In this document: positions 23,609-32,322 of the stretch, one piece after another
How the letters are laid out: every line of letters begins with the position of its first letter
Numbering within the stretch: the first letter of the stretch is position 1
Source: Lachnospiraceae bacterium UBA3772
Lineage (GTDB): Bacteria; Bacillota; Clostridia; Lachnospirales; Lachnospiraceae
DNA length: 34,927 nt
Direction: 5' to 3'
Assembly (NCBI GenBank): GCA_002371025.1
Contig: DFFQ01000154.1
Span: 1-34,927 of the forward strand
Translations under genes and position numbers: made by a program
The notes under the pieces: generated by a model
Seen by the model: only the letters and a program-made list of their open reading frames with translations
Told to the model about the DNA's origin: nothing
Database searches by the model: none

Positions 23609-23929
23609 ATGACTTATTTCAAAGAAAAAGGTAACACCATGGTAATTACAACAAAAGATATATTATTACGGACGCGACCTATATTACTGGTTTCACACGA
23701 TTTTGAAGATGGTATGTGGGAGTTCTTAGATGGAGATGATGTGGACGAGAATAATGCTTGTATTGTTTCATTGGATGAAATATTGAGAATAGATGGTTCT
23801 TTAAATGCTTTACATGACTTACCCTTAGGGTGGATTGCATACAGAAATGATATTAATGATGTATGGAAAAGGGGCAGAGATGTAAATGGGAGCCAGTTGA
23901 CAAATAATTCTAAAAACGTAGATTTATAA
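23609..23929 (+). CDS. Small acidic hypothetical protein (HDFEDGMWEFL type)
   Basis: A 106-residue protein from ATG 23609, eight bases after AAGGG; an in-frame GTG at 23600 overlaps that site. It contains SHDFEDGMWEFLDGDD, then CIVSLDEILRIDGSLNAL and DLPLGWIAYRNDINDVWKRG, a conserved arrangement in small uncharacterised proteins found beside toxin/immunity genes and elsewhere. Soluble and acidic. An immunity-like role is possible from location only. A long hairpin follows the stop. Confidence 0.65.
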   Translation: MTYFKEKGNTMVITTKDILLRTRPILLVSHDFEDGMWEFLDGDDVDENNACIVSLDEILRIDGSLNALHDLPLGWIAYRNDINDVWKRGRDVNGSQLTNNSKNVDL

Positions 23930-23932
23930 AAA

Positions 23933-23986
23933 AGTACCAGACGTCTGACAAAGGCCAATTAGACAGACTCTCAGACATCTGGTACT
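23933..23986. repeat. Long REP-like hairpin / bidirectional terminator
   Basis: A 16-base stem, AGTACCAGACGTCTGA at 23933-23948 against TCAGACATCTGGTACT at 23971-23986 with one wobble, encloses a 22-base loop that also holds GTCTGAC/GACAGAC-type motifs. It lies between convergent genes, with A and T runs on both sides, so it could stop transcription from both directions. The stem is longer than an ordinary terminator and resembles extragenic palindromes mobilised by IS200-like transposases; that is an impression. Confidence 0.6.
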
Positions 23987-24004
23987 TATAGATATTTACG
24001 TTTT

Positions 24005-24208
24005 TTATTTATTAAAAGCAATAAGATTAAAGAGTAACAATGCAATACCACAAATAATCATGCCAATACCGGATTTTCTTGTTTTTTCAACTATTTGGGA
24101 ATCTTCACGAAAATCTTTTTTTGTGCAAGTCTTTGGTGCAACTGCCATTATTAGACCAAATAGGACCATAGCGCCATTCACAAAATACGTAACTACTTCA
24201 TAATTCAT
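24005..24208 (-). CDS. Small two-helix membrane protein
   Basis: A 67-residue protein with hydrophobic segments at about residues 6-24 and 45-63 and a charged loop between them (KTCTKKDFREDSQIVEKTRK). The chosen ATG at 24208 is 11 bases after GAGG; a GTG at 24220 lies directly on that site. Resembles generic small DUF-type membrane proteins with no known role. Convergent with the 23609 gene across the hairpin. Confidence 0.55.
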   Translation of the reverse strand: MNYEVVTYFVNGAMVLFGLIMAVAPKTCTKKDFREDSQIVEKTRKSGIGMIICGIALLLFNLIAFNK

Positions 24209-24316
24209 TTTTTCAAACACCTCTACATTAATAATTTTTTGCTAACTATATGCCACTTTTTCGTAAATGTCAAGAAACCTAGAATTAGGGAGTAAAGAGT
24301 CAATATACTTAGCCTA

Positions 24317-25534
24317 CTAGCATTTGGTACAGTTAGTTAAGTGACGATATAGTATTCCTTTTTTGCCGCTGATAAAGAGCATTATCCCCATTGTTATAGG
24401 GAAAATTATGGCAAATCCGATTCCTAATCGCATATTTCCGTTTGTTAAAGACATGACAGCACCAGCCAGTGTTGGGCCGCTGGCACAGCCAAGATCTCCT
24501 GCCAATGCAAGCAGAGCAAACATTAAGGTTCCACCATTTCTTATTCCTGATGAGGCTATACTAAAGGTTCCTGGCCAGAAGATTCCTACTGAAAAGCCGG
24601 CTAAACCACAGGCCAGAAGTGTGATAGTAGGATCTGGAACAAAAATGATGATAGAATAAGCCAATACGCAGAGAAAAGTTGAAACCTTCATAAATTTCTT
24701 TAATTCTATTCTTTCGCCTATTTTCCCATAAATTGCTCTGGATGTACCCATACAAAAAGCAAAAAGCATCTGACCTAAAAGATCTCCAACTTCTTTTGAA
24801 ACGCCAAGCCCTTTTTCTGCAAAGGCTGAAGACCATTGATTTACGCCCTGTTCTGAAGCACCTGCGCAGACCATCATTATGACCATTATCCAGAAAAACT
24901 TATTTTTAAACAGAACTTTGAAACTGGAAGTTTCTCCAGCCATATTACCTTCTAATTCAACTATAGGAACAAAGGTAAAGAGAATTAGGTCCATCAAAGG
25001 GATAATGCACCAAAGTAAGGCAAGTATTCTCCAGTTATTGATTCCAATAAATTTAAAAAATATAGTACTAAGCAGAACTACTGAAACATGTCCCCAACTG
25101 TAAAATGAATGTAAGAGGCTCATTGCAGCCTCTTTATTTTTTGTTGGGCAGGCCTCAACGATAGGGCTTACTAATACTTCATCTAGTCCGCCACCGATTG
25201 CATAGAAACAAACCGAGATAAGAATACCTATAAATGGATCATTAAATGCAGCTGGTAATACTGTCAGAAGTATAAGACCGGTTATAACACAAGTATTTGA
25301 TATGATCATTGATATTCTATATCCAATTCTTTTTATCAGGGGAGTTGATAGAAGGTCTACTAGCAGTTGGATTATAAAATTTGTCGTAATGAAAAGTGTT
25401 ATTTTTGATAAAGGCATTTTAAATTCAGTCTGCATCTGAATAAAAAGAAGTGGTAAGAAGTTATTTACTATAGATTGGACGACATAACCTAAAAATGCTG
25501 CTTTTATCGTTAGCTCATATTTTCTTTCTGACAT
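24317..25534 (-). CDS. Major facilitator superfamily transporter (FHS-type)
   Basis: A 405-residue inner-membrane protein with about 12 hydrophobic segments. Motifs include STPLIKRIGYRISMIIS after TM2, LLHSFYSWGHVSVVLLS in TM5 (the HSFYSWG block of fucose-permease-like FHS transporters), and SVGIFWPGTFSIASSG in the C-terminal half. Sugar or small-molecule uptake is the likely role. ATG follows AGGAGA on the minus strand. It is divergent from the alcohol dehydrogenase/GH13 cluster, with a LacI-type palindrome between them, so common control by a carbohydrate-responsive regulator is likely. Confidence 0.85.
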   Translation of the reverse strand: MSERKYELTIKAAFLGYVVQSIVNNFLPLLFIQMQTEFKMPLSKITLFITTNFIIQLLVDLLSTPLIKRIGYRISMIISNTCVITGLILLTVLPAAFNDPFIGILISVCFYAIGGGLDEVLVSPIVEACPTKNKEAAMSLLHSFYSWGHVSVVLLSTIFFKFIGINNWRILALLWCIIPLMDLILFTFVPIVELEGNMAGETSSFKVLFKNKFFWIMVIMMVCAGASEQGVNQWSSAFAEKGLGVSKEVGDLLGQMLFAFCMGTSRAIYGKIGERIELKKFMKVSTFLCVLAYSIIIFVPDPTITLLACGLAGFSVGIFWPGTFSIASSGIRNGGTLMFALLALAGDLGCASGPTLAGAVMSLTNGNMRLGIGFAIIFPITMGIMLFISGKKGILYRHLTNCTKC

Positions 25535-25719
25535 TTTTTTCTCCTGTTAATTTAATAATATTTTTTTTACGACACCATAATGCAAATAACAAATGCGTTG
25601 TAAAGAAAAATTTAAAAATGCTATATAATTAAAAACAATAGGCTATACTGCCATAATATTTATAACCAATTAATCTTAACATGTTCATTTCAAATTGCAA
25701 TTGATAAAGAAAACTGAAA

Positions 25720-25741
25720 ATTCCGAAAACGTTTTCGGAAT
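25720..25741. promoter_or_regulatory. 22-bp perfect palindrome, LacI/GalR-family operator
   Basis: ATTCCGAAAAC followed by GTTTTCGGAAT is perfectly symmetric with a central CG, the hallmark of LacI/GalR-type operators (AAACGTTT core). It sits between the minus-strand MFS gene (start 25534) and the plus-strand dehydrogenase gene (start 25895), suited to control both. The regulator gene is not in the window. Confidence 0.75.
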
Positions 25742-25797
25742 CTTTGTTAATTATTAACAAAATTTAGGCTGATTGTGGAAACTGAATAAATATTGCA

Positions 25798-25826
25798 TTG
25801 ACAAATTTAAGCGTTTAAATCACTAT
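25798..25826 (+). promoter_or_regulatory. Candidate promoter of the dehydrogenase-GH13 cluster
   Basis: A consensus TTGACA at 25798-25803 is followed after 17 bases by CACTAT at 25821-25826, a weak -10. CAGCGCGCTG, a 10-base palindrome, lies downstream at 25837-25846 in what would be the leader. The -35 is about 60 bases after the large palindrome. The remainder of the 25535-25894 gap shows nothing else clear. Confidence 0.4.
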
Positions 25827-25894
25827 GTGTAATACGCAGCGCGCTGTGCTATAACTTTTTAACTAAAAAACCAGAGAGAAAGGAATAGTTGAAA

Positions 25895-26932
25895 ATGAAA
25901 GCACTAGTATGGTCAAAAAATAAAAAACTTGAGTTGGTTGACATTGAAAGACCAACTATAAAAGATGATAACGATGTATTGATCAAGATAAAATACAGTG
26001 GAATCTGCGGAACGGACCTTCAGGTCATAAAGGGAAATGAAACTATAGTTTCAGATATCGTCCTTGGTCATGAAGCCATTGGTGAAGTTGTAGAAGTAGG
26101 AAAAGCAGTTACTGAGTATAAAGCGGGAGATGAAGTGATCATTGATCCTAATCAGTATTGTTGTGATTGTGATTATTGTAAGAGAGGTTTAACCAATTTT
26201 TGTACAGGTTATAACGGGGGATTAAAGATCGCTGGTATCAATGTACATGGTACATTTGCAGAATATTTCTGCTGTCACAAAAGATATCTTTACAGCATTC
26301 CTAAAACCATGAGTCCTGAATGTGCTGTTCTTGTTGAGCCACTTACATGTTGTCTTAATAATATCAGAGCCGCAGCCATAAGAGAAAATGAAACTGTATT
26401 AGTTATGGGATCAGGTCCAATGGGTGCCTTATGCCAGTTGATAGCTAAAAGAAGAGGGGCTAAGGTCGTTGCATCTGAAAATTCCTTATATCGTAAAGAG
26501 ATTGTTTCAAAATGGTGTGATGTTGTTTTATCTTCGGAGGAAATGACAGAGGACAAAGTAAGAGAGATAAATAACGGTCGACTTTTTGATGTGATAATCG
26601 ATACAGTTGGAAATCAGCTTGAAAATGCTATTTCACTTGTTGAAAAACACGGCAGGATAATTCCTATGGGTATGAATAAAGTATTTAGTGCCAGTGTTAA
26701 GCCTTACACCTTTATCAATAAAGGCATTTCTCTTATAGGTGCCAGTGAATATAATATGCTCTTTACAGATACTATTGAGATGCTTGAATCCTATGAAAAT
26801 GTTGGAAGTCTCCTTACTCATACATATAAGATCGAGGACTATAAAGAAGCTTTTAGCTCCATTCTCGGATTTGATATGGAAACAGGAGAAAGACGTGATA
26901 TTAAAGCTATGAAGGTAGCATTTGAATTTTAA
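25895..26932 (+). CDS. Zinc-dependent alcohol/polyol dehydrogenase (MDR family)
   Basis: A 345-residue medium-chain dehydrogenase. The catalytic-zinc region is GICGTDLQVIKG plus GHEAIGEV. The structural zinc site has the four cysteines of CCDCDYCKRGLTNFC. The Rossmann nucleotide-binding loop is VLVMGSGPMGALCQLIAKRR. Likely oxidises a sugar alcohol or related polyol with NAD(P)+; the exact substrate is unknown. ATG 25895 is ten bases after GAAAGGA; a TTG at 25889 is only four bases from it. First gene of a tight five-gene cluster behind a LacI-type operator. Confidence 0.88.
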   Translation: MKALVWSKNKKLELVDIERPTIKDDNDVLIKIKYSGICGTDLQVIKGNETIVSDIVLGHEAIGEVVEVGKAVTEYKAGDEVIIDPNQYCCDCDYCKRGLTNFCTGYNGGLKIAGINVHGTFAEYFCCHKRYLYSIPKTMSPECAVLVEPLTCCLNNIRAAAIRENETVLVMGSGPMGALCQLIAKRRGAKVVASENSLYRKEIVSKWCDVVLSSEEMTEDKVREINNGRLFDVIIDTVGNQLENAISLVEKHGRIIPMGMNKVFSASVKPYTFINKGISLIGASEYNMLFTDTIEMLESYENVGSLLTHTYKIEDYKEAFSSILGFDMETGERRDIKAMKVAFEF

Positions 26933-26941
26933 GGAGTTTAT

Positions 26942-28843
26942 ATGAATAAAGCGGTTAGATTAGACAGGTTCTATGATTATATTTCTGAATCAGATGACAG
27001 TAAGGAAATTTATATTCCACAGGTTTGGAATAGCTTCATTGGATGTTTGTATGAGGAAACGAACAAAAAAAATGTAATTAGGGTAAATGAAGCTCAGTAT
27101 TTTAAAACAGTTATCGAAAAAATCCGTGAGTTAAAGGATGAAATGGATACGGATATAAAGCATTCAAGAATTTATTGTGCTATGCCTAGATATACTATGG
27201 CCTGGGATACTAAGGGTGATGGAAGTATCAGCAATGGTACATTGGTAAGAATGCTTGCACTTTTACCAATCTTAAAGAAAATGCAGGTGAATGTATTATA
27301 TCTGCTTCCAATAACCGAATACAGTACAAGAAATCAAAAAGGTGATATGGGTTCTCCATTTGCCATAAAAGATTTCTATAAGCTGGATCCTAATCTCCAT
27401 GATGAAATTATTGACGGGATGAATGATTTTAGTCTGGATGATGAATTCCATATTTTGGTAGAGGCAGCTCATCTAATTGGTATCAGGATAGTTATTGATT
27501 TTATCCCTAGAGTTACAGCTAGAGATAGTAATCTCATATTAGAACATCCTGACTGGTTCTATTGGATCGATAAGGATTATGAGAAAGATTTTAAGACTCC
27601 GGAGATACCTGGACTTGATTTCTTTGAAGAATGCACAGTTGATAACATTGAAAAGGTTTATCTTGCTGAGTCAACAAAGAAGCATCTTACTCATTTTAGA
27701 AAAGCTCCAAATTTATTAAATACAGCAAAATGGGAAGAAGTAGTAGAAAGAATACATGAAACAGGAGAAAATGCTTTAGCTTTGATAGAAAAGGAGTTTG
27801 GTATTACAACACCTCCTGCCCATTCTGATTGGATCAATGATGTACAGCCAATCTGGACAGATATTACATTCTGGAAGCTTTATATGGATAACAATCCCTG
27901 GGCTTCTAAATATCTTTCAAAGGATCAGCCTGACTATGTAATGTTTGATACTATAAAAACTAATAAATTCCCGGCGAAGGAACCAAATCAGCAGTTGTGG
28001 GATCTTTTTGAAGACGTTTTAAAATATTACGCAACTGAATTTAAGCTTGATGGATTCCGTTTTGATATAGGACATACACTTCCACCAGCTCTGTTACAGA
28101 GACTTTTTGCAACTGTCCGTGAATATGTTAAAAATCCAATCTTTATCAGTGAGGATCTTTTTAACAGAAATCATGAGAGTGCAAGAAAGACTGGATATAA
28201 TATAATGCTTGGATCAAGCTGGAATGAAGTAAGCCATATCTCAAAGGAGACATATGAGAATTTTATCTTGGAATTAAAAGATATGAATATTATGGCTTAT
28301 GCCTGCGCAGAAACACATGATACTCCACGAATCGTAACGAGAAAAGGTGGAAAGAAATTATCAAGATCTCTTGCTATCGTAAATAATTTCCTTCCTAATG
28401 GAGCTCATTTTATGTTAGCAGGATATGAGATAAATGAGTCTCAGCCTATGAACTGTGGGCTTGCTGATAATACAAATGGAGCGCCAATAAAGAAGGCTTT
28501 CTTTAATGAGATGATAATGGATTGGGACAGTGATGATGCAAAGAAGATGATCGATTATCTGATAAATGTAAATACTATCCGTAAGGATTTAGAAGATTCG
28601 ATTGATGCAAAAGATTTTGAGATGATGGATATAGATAATTCTGCTATCGGATTTAAATACGGCGATGATGCGATGGTATTTTTTAACACTGATATGGATA
28701 ATCCTGTAAATATCCATTTGCCAGAGGATTCTTTGGATAATTATAAGGTAGCAGTATCAAGTTCTGATTCATTTCCTCAAAATAACGAAAGCAGTGAGAT
28801 CACATTAGATGGAGCAAGTGCGCTTCTTTTATGCAAAAGATAG
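26942..28843 (+). CDS. GH13 (alpha-amylase family) glycoside hydrolase
   Basis: A 633-residue protein without signal peptide, so probably cytoplasmic. The (beta/alpha)8 barrel shows region I-like VIDFIPRVTARDS, region II DGFRFDIGH with the nucleophile Asp375, region III ISEDL with the acid/base Glu404, and region IV AETHDTPR with Asp460. All three catalytic acids are present. A long N-terminal extension of about 90 residues precedes the barrel, and the C-terminus is a short beta domain. It could act on imported alpha-glucans or sucrose-like sugars; subfamily cannot be assigned by eye. ATG follows AAGGAG, nine bases after the dehydrogenase. Confidence 0.85.
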   Translation: MNKAVRLDRFYDYISESDDSKEIYIPQVWNSFIGCLYEETNKKNVIRVNEAQYFKTVIEKIRELKDEMDTDIKHSRIYCAMPRYTMAWDTKGDGSISNGTLVRMLALLPILKKMQVNVLYLLPITEYSTRNQKGDMGSPFAIKDFYKLDPNLHDEIIDGMNDFSLDDEFHILVEAAHLIGIRIVIDFIPRVTARDSNLILEHPDWFYWIDKDYEKDFKTPEIPGLDFFEECTVDNIEKVYLAESTKKHLTHFRKAPNLLNTAKWEEVVERIHETGENALALIEKEFGITTPPAHSDWINDVQPIWTDITFWKLYMDNNPWASKYLSKDQPDYVMFDTIKTNKFPAKEPNQQLWDLFEDVLKYYATEFKLDGFRFDIGHTLPPALLQRLFATVREYVKNPIFISEDLFNRNHESARKTGYNIMLGSSWNEVSHISKETYENFILELKDMNIMAYACAETHDTPRIVTRKGGKKLSRSLAIVNNFLPNGAHFMLAGYEINESQPMNCGLADNTNGAPIKKAFFNEMIMDWDSDDAKKMIDYLINVNTIRKDLEDSIDAKDFEMMDIDNSAIGFKYGDDAMVFFNTDMDNPVNIHLPEDSLDNYKVAVSSSDSFPQNNESSEITLDGASALLLCKR

Positions 28844-28851
28844 GAGGAGCC

Positions 28852-29922
28852 GTGGAAGATAATAAGATCATTATCTGGCATGAGATGGATGGCGCTGGTG
28901 ATTCCAGCCGCATATTCATTGAAAAAATCTGCCAGGAGATAAATGAAAAGTATGGCGTGGAATTTGATATTAAGTGCATGAATATTTCTCCTTATATTGA
29001 GCGCCTTAAAAATCTTGATAAAGAAAATGAAAAACCAGATGTTATCTTTATTCCTCAGGATTTTGTATCTGTGGAAGAATTTAATCTGGCTGAAGTACCT
29101 TCAAAATATCAGGATTATATGGATAGGTCTATCTGGGACTCCATGAAATATAAGGGGGTTCAAAGAGGAGTTCCTTATGCCAGAGGAAACCATGCTGTTC
29201 TTTTTTACAATAAAAAGTATTTTAAAAAAGCCCCGGAAAACTTTGAAGAAATAAAAAACTTAAATGAAATTTTAAATGATAAAGTTAATCCATTTGCGAT
29301 AGATCTGGAAGTTGCATATTGGCTTCTGCCATTTATATATACGATAGGCAAAAATCCAATAGAAGAGGGCAGATTTTACATTTCAGAAGAGAATGAAAAA
29401 AAAGTAATAGATTTCTTTGATGAATTGATAAAGAAAAGATCACTCTGCAGTTGTGAGGCTATATCCACAATGCTCGAGGATTTTTTAGAGGGAAAAATAG
29501 CTTCCATGATAAATGGTGAATGGTTGTATGAATATCTCCTGAAAGAAATGGGAGATGATCTGGGAGTGGCTGAACTGCCACAAATTGGTAACAGGGCTAT
29601 GACAGGTGTAAAAACTTCAGTTGGTATCGCTTTTCCATGGGATAGTGTTAATGGCAGAAAATCAAAAGCTATAGATATTTTTATCAGATATATGCTTAGC
29701 GAGGATGTTCAGAGAAGATGGTTCACTGAGTATCATAGATTTCCGGTTAACAATGTGATCTCAAGGGAATTAGAGACAAAAGACTTAGACGAAAATATGA
29801 AAGCCAGTCTAAGACAGATGCAAAAAAATGTTTTTTTACAAAATGATTCTTGTATTAAGGATATGTGGACTGGAGTTGACAAGATCTTAGCCAAGATAAG
29901 AAAGATATATGACAGGGAGTAA
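28852..29922 (+). CDS. Solute-binding-protein-like protein lacking a signal peptide
   Basis: A 356-residue protein with the fold signature of family-1 ABC solute-binding proteins: PDVIFIPQDFV, then GVQRGVPYARGNHAVLFYNK and SMINGEWLYEYL, closing with AFPWDSVNGRKSKAIDIFIR. Unlike exported members it starts with MEDNKIIIWHEMDG and has no signal peptide or lipobox. I chose GTG 28852, whose AGGAGG overlaps the GH13 stop; an ATG at 28831 has no ribosome binding site and lies inside GH13. No permease genes are adjacent. It may be a cytoplasmic sugar-binding or sensing protein, or a domesticated binding protein; unusual. Confidence 0.7.
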   Translation: MEDNKIIIWHEMDGAGDSSRIFIEKICQEINEKYGVEFDIKCMNISPYIERLKNLDKENEKPDVIFIPQDFVSVEEFNLAEVPSKYQDYMDRSIWDSMKYKGVQRGVPYARGNHAVLFYNKKYFKKAPENFEEIKNLNEILNDKVNPFAIDLEVAYWLLPFIYTIGKNPIEEGRFYISEENEKKVIDFFDELIKKRSLCSCEAISTMLEDFLEGKIASMINGEWLYEYLLKEMGDDLGVAELPQIGNRAMTGVKTSVGIAFPWDSVNGRKSKAIDIFIRYMLSEDVQRRWFTEYHRFPVNNVISRELETKDLDENMKASLRQMQKNVFLQNDSCIKDMWTGVDKILAKIRKIYDRE

Positions 29923-29926
29923 AATC

Positions 29927-30580
29927 ATGAAAATAGAATTAGTTAGTGAAGTTTCCATTGATGGAAAGATTACATTTGGAATGGGAAAGAGCAGTAAAGA
30001 TTTATTTAATTTAATGACGGAGGATGACCTTAAGTATATTCATTCTATCCGTAGCAAAGTTGATGGTATTTTAGTAGGGATGAATACTATAAGAAATGAT
30101 AATTCGTCACTTACATGCAGATATGTAGAAGGAAAGAATCCTATAAGAGTAATACCTACAAACTCACTTGATCTTAGAGATGATTTCAATATCTTAAGTG
30201 ATGGATATAAGACCATTATCCTTACGACAAATAAGAATCGTGATCGTTCAGAAAAGTATAAGTCATATACTAATGTGGATTTTGTATTTGCAGGGGAAGA
30301 TTCTGTGGATTTTGAAAAAGCCTTTGAAATCCTTGAGAGTGAATATGACATTCATAACATTATGTTAGAGGGTGGAGGAACTCTCAATTGGACACTTATC
30401 CAGAAAGATATGGTGGATGAATTGGTTGTTTTAAGACTTCCAATAATCATTGGAGGAAGAAACAATGTTTCTTTGGTTGATGGTGAAGGTTTCAAGCATT
30501 TTAAGGCTTCAAAGAAATATAACCTTAAAGGTCTTGAATTTAGAAATGGTATTGTAGTTGAACGTTACGAAGTTGCATAA
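29927..30580 (+). CDS. RibD C-terminal (DHFR-like) reductase
   Basis: A 217-residue stand-alone RibD_C protein. It has the NADPH-binding layout of the family: SVDGKIT-like opening (EVSIDGKITFG), VDGILVGMNTIRNDNSSLT, and MLEGGGTLNWTLIQKDMVDE near the C-terminal third. Related enzymes reduce diaminopyrimidine ribosyl phosphate in riboflavin synthesis or act as dihydrofolate reductase-like oxidoreductases. No deaminase domain is present. I chose ATG 29927 with CAGGGAG before it rather than 29909, which lies inside the previous gene. Fourth in the cluster; its link to sugar genes is unclear. Confidence 0.82.
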   Translation: MKIELVSEVSIDGKITFGMGKSSKDLFNLMTEDDLKYIHSIRSKVDGILVGMNTIRNDNSSLTCRYVEGKNPIRVIPTNSLDLRDDFNILSDGYKTIILTTNKNRDRSEKYKSYTNVDFVFAGEDSVDFEKAFEILESEYDIHNIMLEGGGTLNWTLIQKDMVDELVVLRLPIIIGGRNNVSLVDGEGFKHFKASKKYNLKGLEFRNGIVVERYEVA

Positions 30581-30589
30581 GGAGAAAAT

Positions 30590-31933
30590 ATGGAAAAGAA
30601 GAAATTTTATGATAATTTAAAAATGATAGCTATTCCTATCACAGTACAGAGTTTATTTCAGGCTATATTAAGTCTTATTGATGAGGTAATGATAGGAAAT
30701 CTTGGAACAGCAAGTATTGCAGGTGTTGGACTTAGTATTAAGTTTACTTCACTTTTTTCTGTAGTAATGTCTGCAATTGTTACTGTAGCAGGTATTCTCA
30801 TAGCGCAGTATAAAGGTAATGATGATGAAAGAGGAATGTGTATAAGTTTCTTTTCTAATTTGTATCTTCTTCTTGGTATTTCTATTATATTTATAATCAT
30901 TGCAGTTATCTGTCCTGAGCAGATTATGAGCTTATATTCAAAAGATATGAATACAGTTCATCAGTCAGCTATATATCTTAGAATAGTTGTTGTTGGATTT
31001 ATTCCACAGATTTTTGTATTAATGATCTCAACATTGCTTAGAAATTTAGATGCAGCAAAGAAATTAATGTATGCAAGTTTACTTTCTGTTATCACTAATA
31101 CATTATTCAATTACTTACTTATCAATGGTATTGGATTCCTTCCTAGAATGGGAATCATGGGTGCAGCAACAGCCACATGTTTATCACGTGTTGTAGAACT
31201 TATATTTGTATGGTGCATTTATAAGAGAGTCAGCAAGAAGACAGGTTTTTGTCTTTCTCATATGGGAGATGTATCATTTGGATTTATGAAGAAGATTGGT
31301 ATCATTCTTGCGCCAATCCTTATATCTGAATTCTTATGGAGTTTAGGGGATAATGTATATGCGGTTATCTATGGACATCTTGGTACAACAGCATGTGCTG
31401 CTATGACAATTACTTATCCTATTCAGGGACTTGCAATCGGTGCATTATCCGGTGTTGCAGCGGCTTCGGGTATTATAGTTGGTGCATCTTTAGGTGCAAA
31501 AGATGAGGAACAGGCTTATACTGATGCCAGCAGAATTTTAAGACTTACTGTAATAAGCGGAATCATCTTAAGTGTAGTTATTGCTCTTGTGGCACATCTT
31601 TATGTTCTTTTCTATAATGTAGAGCCTGATGTTCGTAAAAATGCTATTTATATCTTATATGCTTATACATTGGTATTCTGTGGTAAGGTTATCAACATGG
31701 TTCTTGGTGGTGGAATCCTTCGAAGTGGTGGACAGACTCAGTACACCATGATGATAGTAATCGGTGCTACCTGGCTTGTAGGTGTCCCTCTTGGACTTAT
31801 AACAGCTTATACTTTCCATTGGCCAATATATATTGTTTATTTTGCTTTATCATTAGAAGAATATGTTCGTGTAGCATTTAAAGTGAAATTATTCAAATCA
31901 AGAAAATGGATGAATAATCTTGCTATAGATTGA
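30590..31933 (+). CDS. MATE family efflux transporter
   Basis: A 447-residue inner-membrane antiporter with about 12 helices. Both halves show the MATE signature: AIPITVQSLFQAILSLIDEVM with GNLGTASIAGVGLSIK in the N-terminal half, and APILISEFLWSLGDNVYAVI with GHLGTTACAAMTITYPIQGL in the second. The substrate is unknown; drugs or metabolites are exported with Na+ or H+ exchange. ATG follows AAGGAG nine bases after the reductase, and a terminator lies downstream, so this is the last gene of the cluster. Confidence 0.92.
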   Translation: MEKKKFYDNLKMIAIPITVQSLFQAILSLIDEVMIGNLGTASIAGVGLSIKFTSLFSVVMSAIVTVAGILIAQYKGNDDERGMCISFFSNLYLLLGISIIFIIIAVICPEQIMSLYSKDMNTVHQSAIYLRIVVVGFIPQIFVLMISTLLRNLDAAKKLMYASLLSVITNTLFNYLLINGIGFLPRMGIMGAATATCLSRVVELIFVWCIYKRVSKKTGFCLSHMGDVSFGFMKKIGIILAPILISEFLWSLGDNVYAVIYGHLGTTACAAMTITYPIQGLAIGALSGVAAASGIIVGASLGAKDEEQAYTDASRILRLTVISGIILSVVIALVAHLYVLFYNVEPDVRKNAIYILYAYTLVFCGKVINMVLGGGILRSGGQTQYTMMIVIGATWLVGVPLGLITAYTFHWPIYIVYFALSLEEYVRVAFKVKLFKSRKWMNNLAID

Positions 31934-31971
31934 TCCTTTTATAATTATCCTATATTAATTAGGAAGAGTTT

Positions 31972-32010
31972 TCCCTACGGTACTGATATGTGCTGTAGGG
32001 ATTCTTTACA
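31972..32010 (+). terminator. Intrinsic terminator of the dehydrogenase-MATE cluster
   Basis: TCCCTACGG at 31972-31980 pairs with CTGTAGGGA at 31993-32001 (one G-U), loop 12 bases, followed by the T-rich TTCTTTACATT. Located about 40 bases after the MATE stop. Confidence 0.6.
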
Positions 32011-32040
32011 TTCTATATTAAAAAAATTATTAAATTTTAG

Positions 32041-32322
32041 TTATTCCATATATCCACTTGTACGTAAAGGATCAAAACCATGATTTTTAAGTAGTTCATT
32101 AATCTCTATTATATTTCTTTTATTTTCGTTAAAAAGTATCATCAAAAAAGCATCTCTGGGAATTTTGGGATACAAAGCTGGGAGTTCATACATCTTAAGA
32201 ATTCTCTGAGTTTCTTCCAGGGAAAATTCTGAAGCGTAACAAAGACGAAGAATTATATCTCTTTGTCTCGTATGTTTTTCGCCGGACAATAGTTTATAGC
32301 CATATTTTTCGGGAATGTCGGC
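32041..32322 (-). pseudogene. 5'-truncated helical DNA-binding-like protein
   Basis: The minus-strand frame reads RADIPEKYGYKLLSGEKHTR, QRDIILRLCYASEFSLEETQ, then RILKMYELPALYPKIPRDAF and on to RTSGYME. This is the C-terminal part of helical HTH-like proteins often found near signalling genes in Lachnospiraceae. The frame is open without a proper start through 32322 and then runs into an unrelated plus-strand fragment. A TTG at 32289 would drop clearly conserved residues. So the 5' end has been lost. Confidence 0.6.

Noticed and set aside
23572..23634. 20-codon frame MKEKEYVIKGGQDDLFQRKR with GAGG seven bases upstream
   Set aside because: It has a plausible ribosome binding site but overlaps the start of the next gene and shows no conserved feature; it could be a leader or a degraded gene start, too weak to annotate.
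24363..25103. Plus-strand frames opposite the MFS transporter
   Set aside because: They are antisense shadows of a clear 12-helix transporter gene and have no ribosome binding sites.
25837..25846. CAGCGCGCTG palindrome as a restriction-related or origin element
   Set aside because: Ten bases only, in a promoter leader, with no supporting context.
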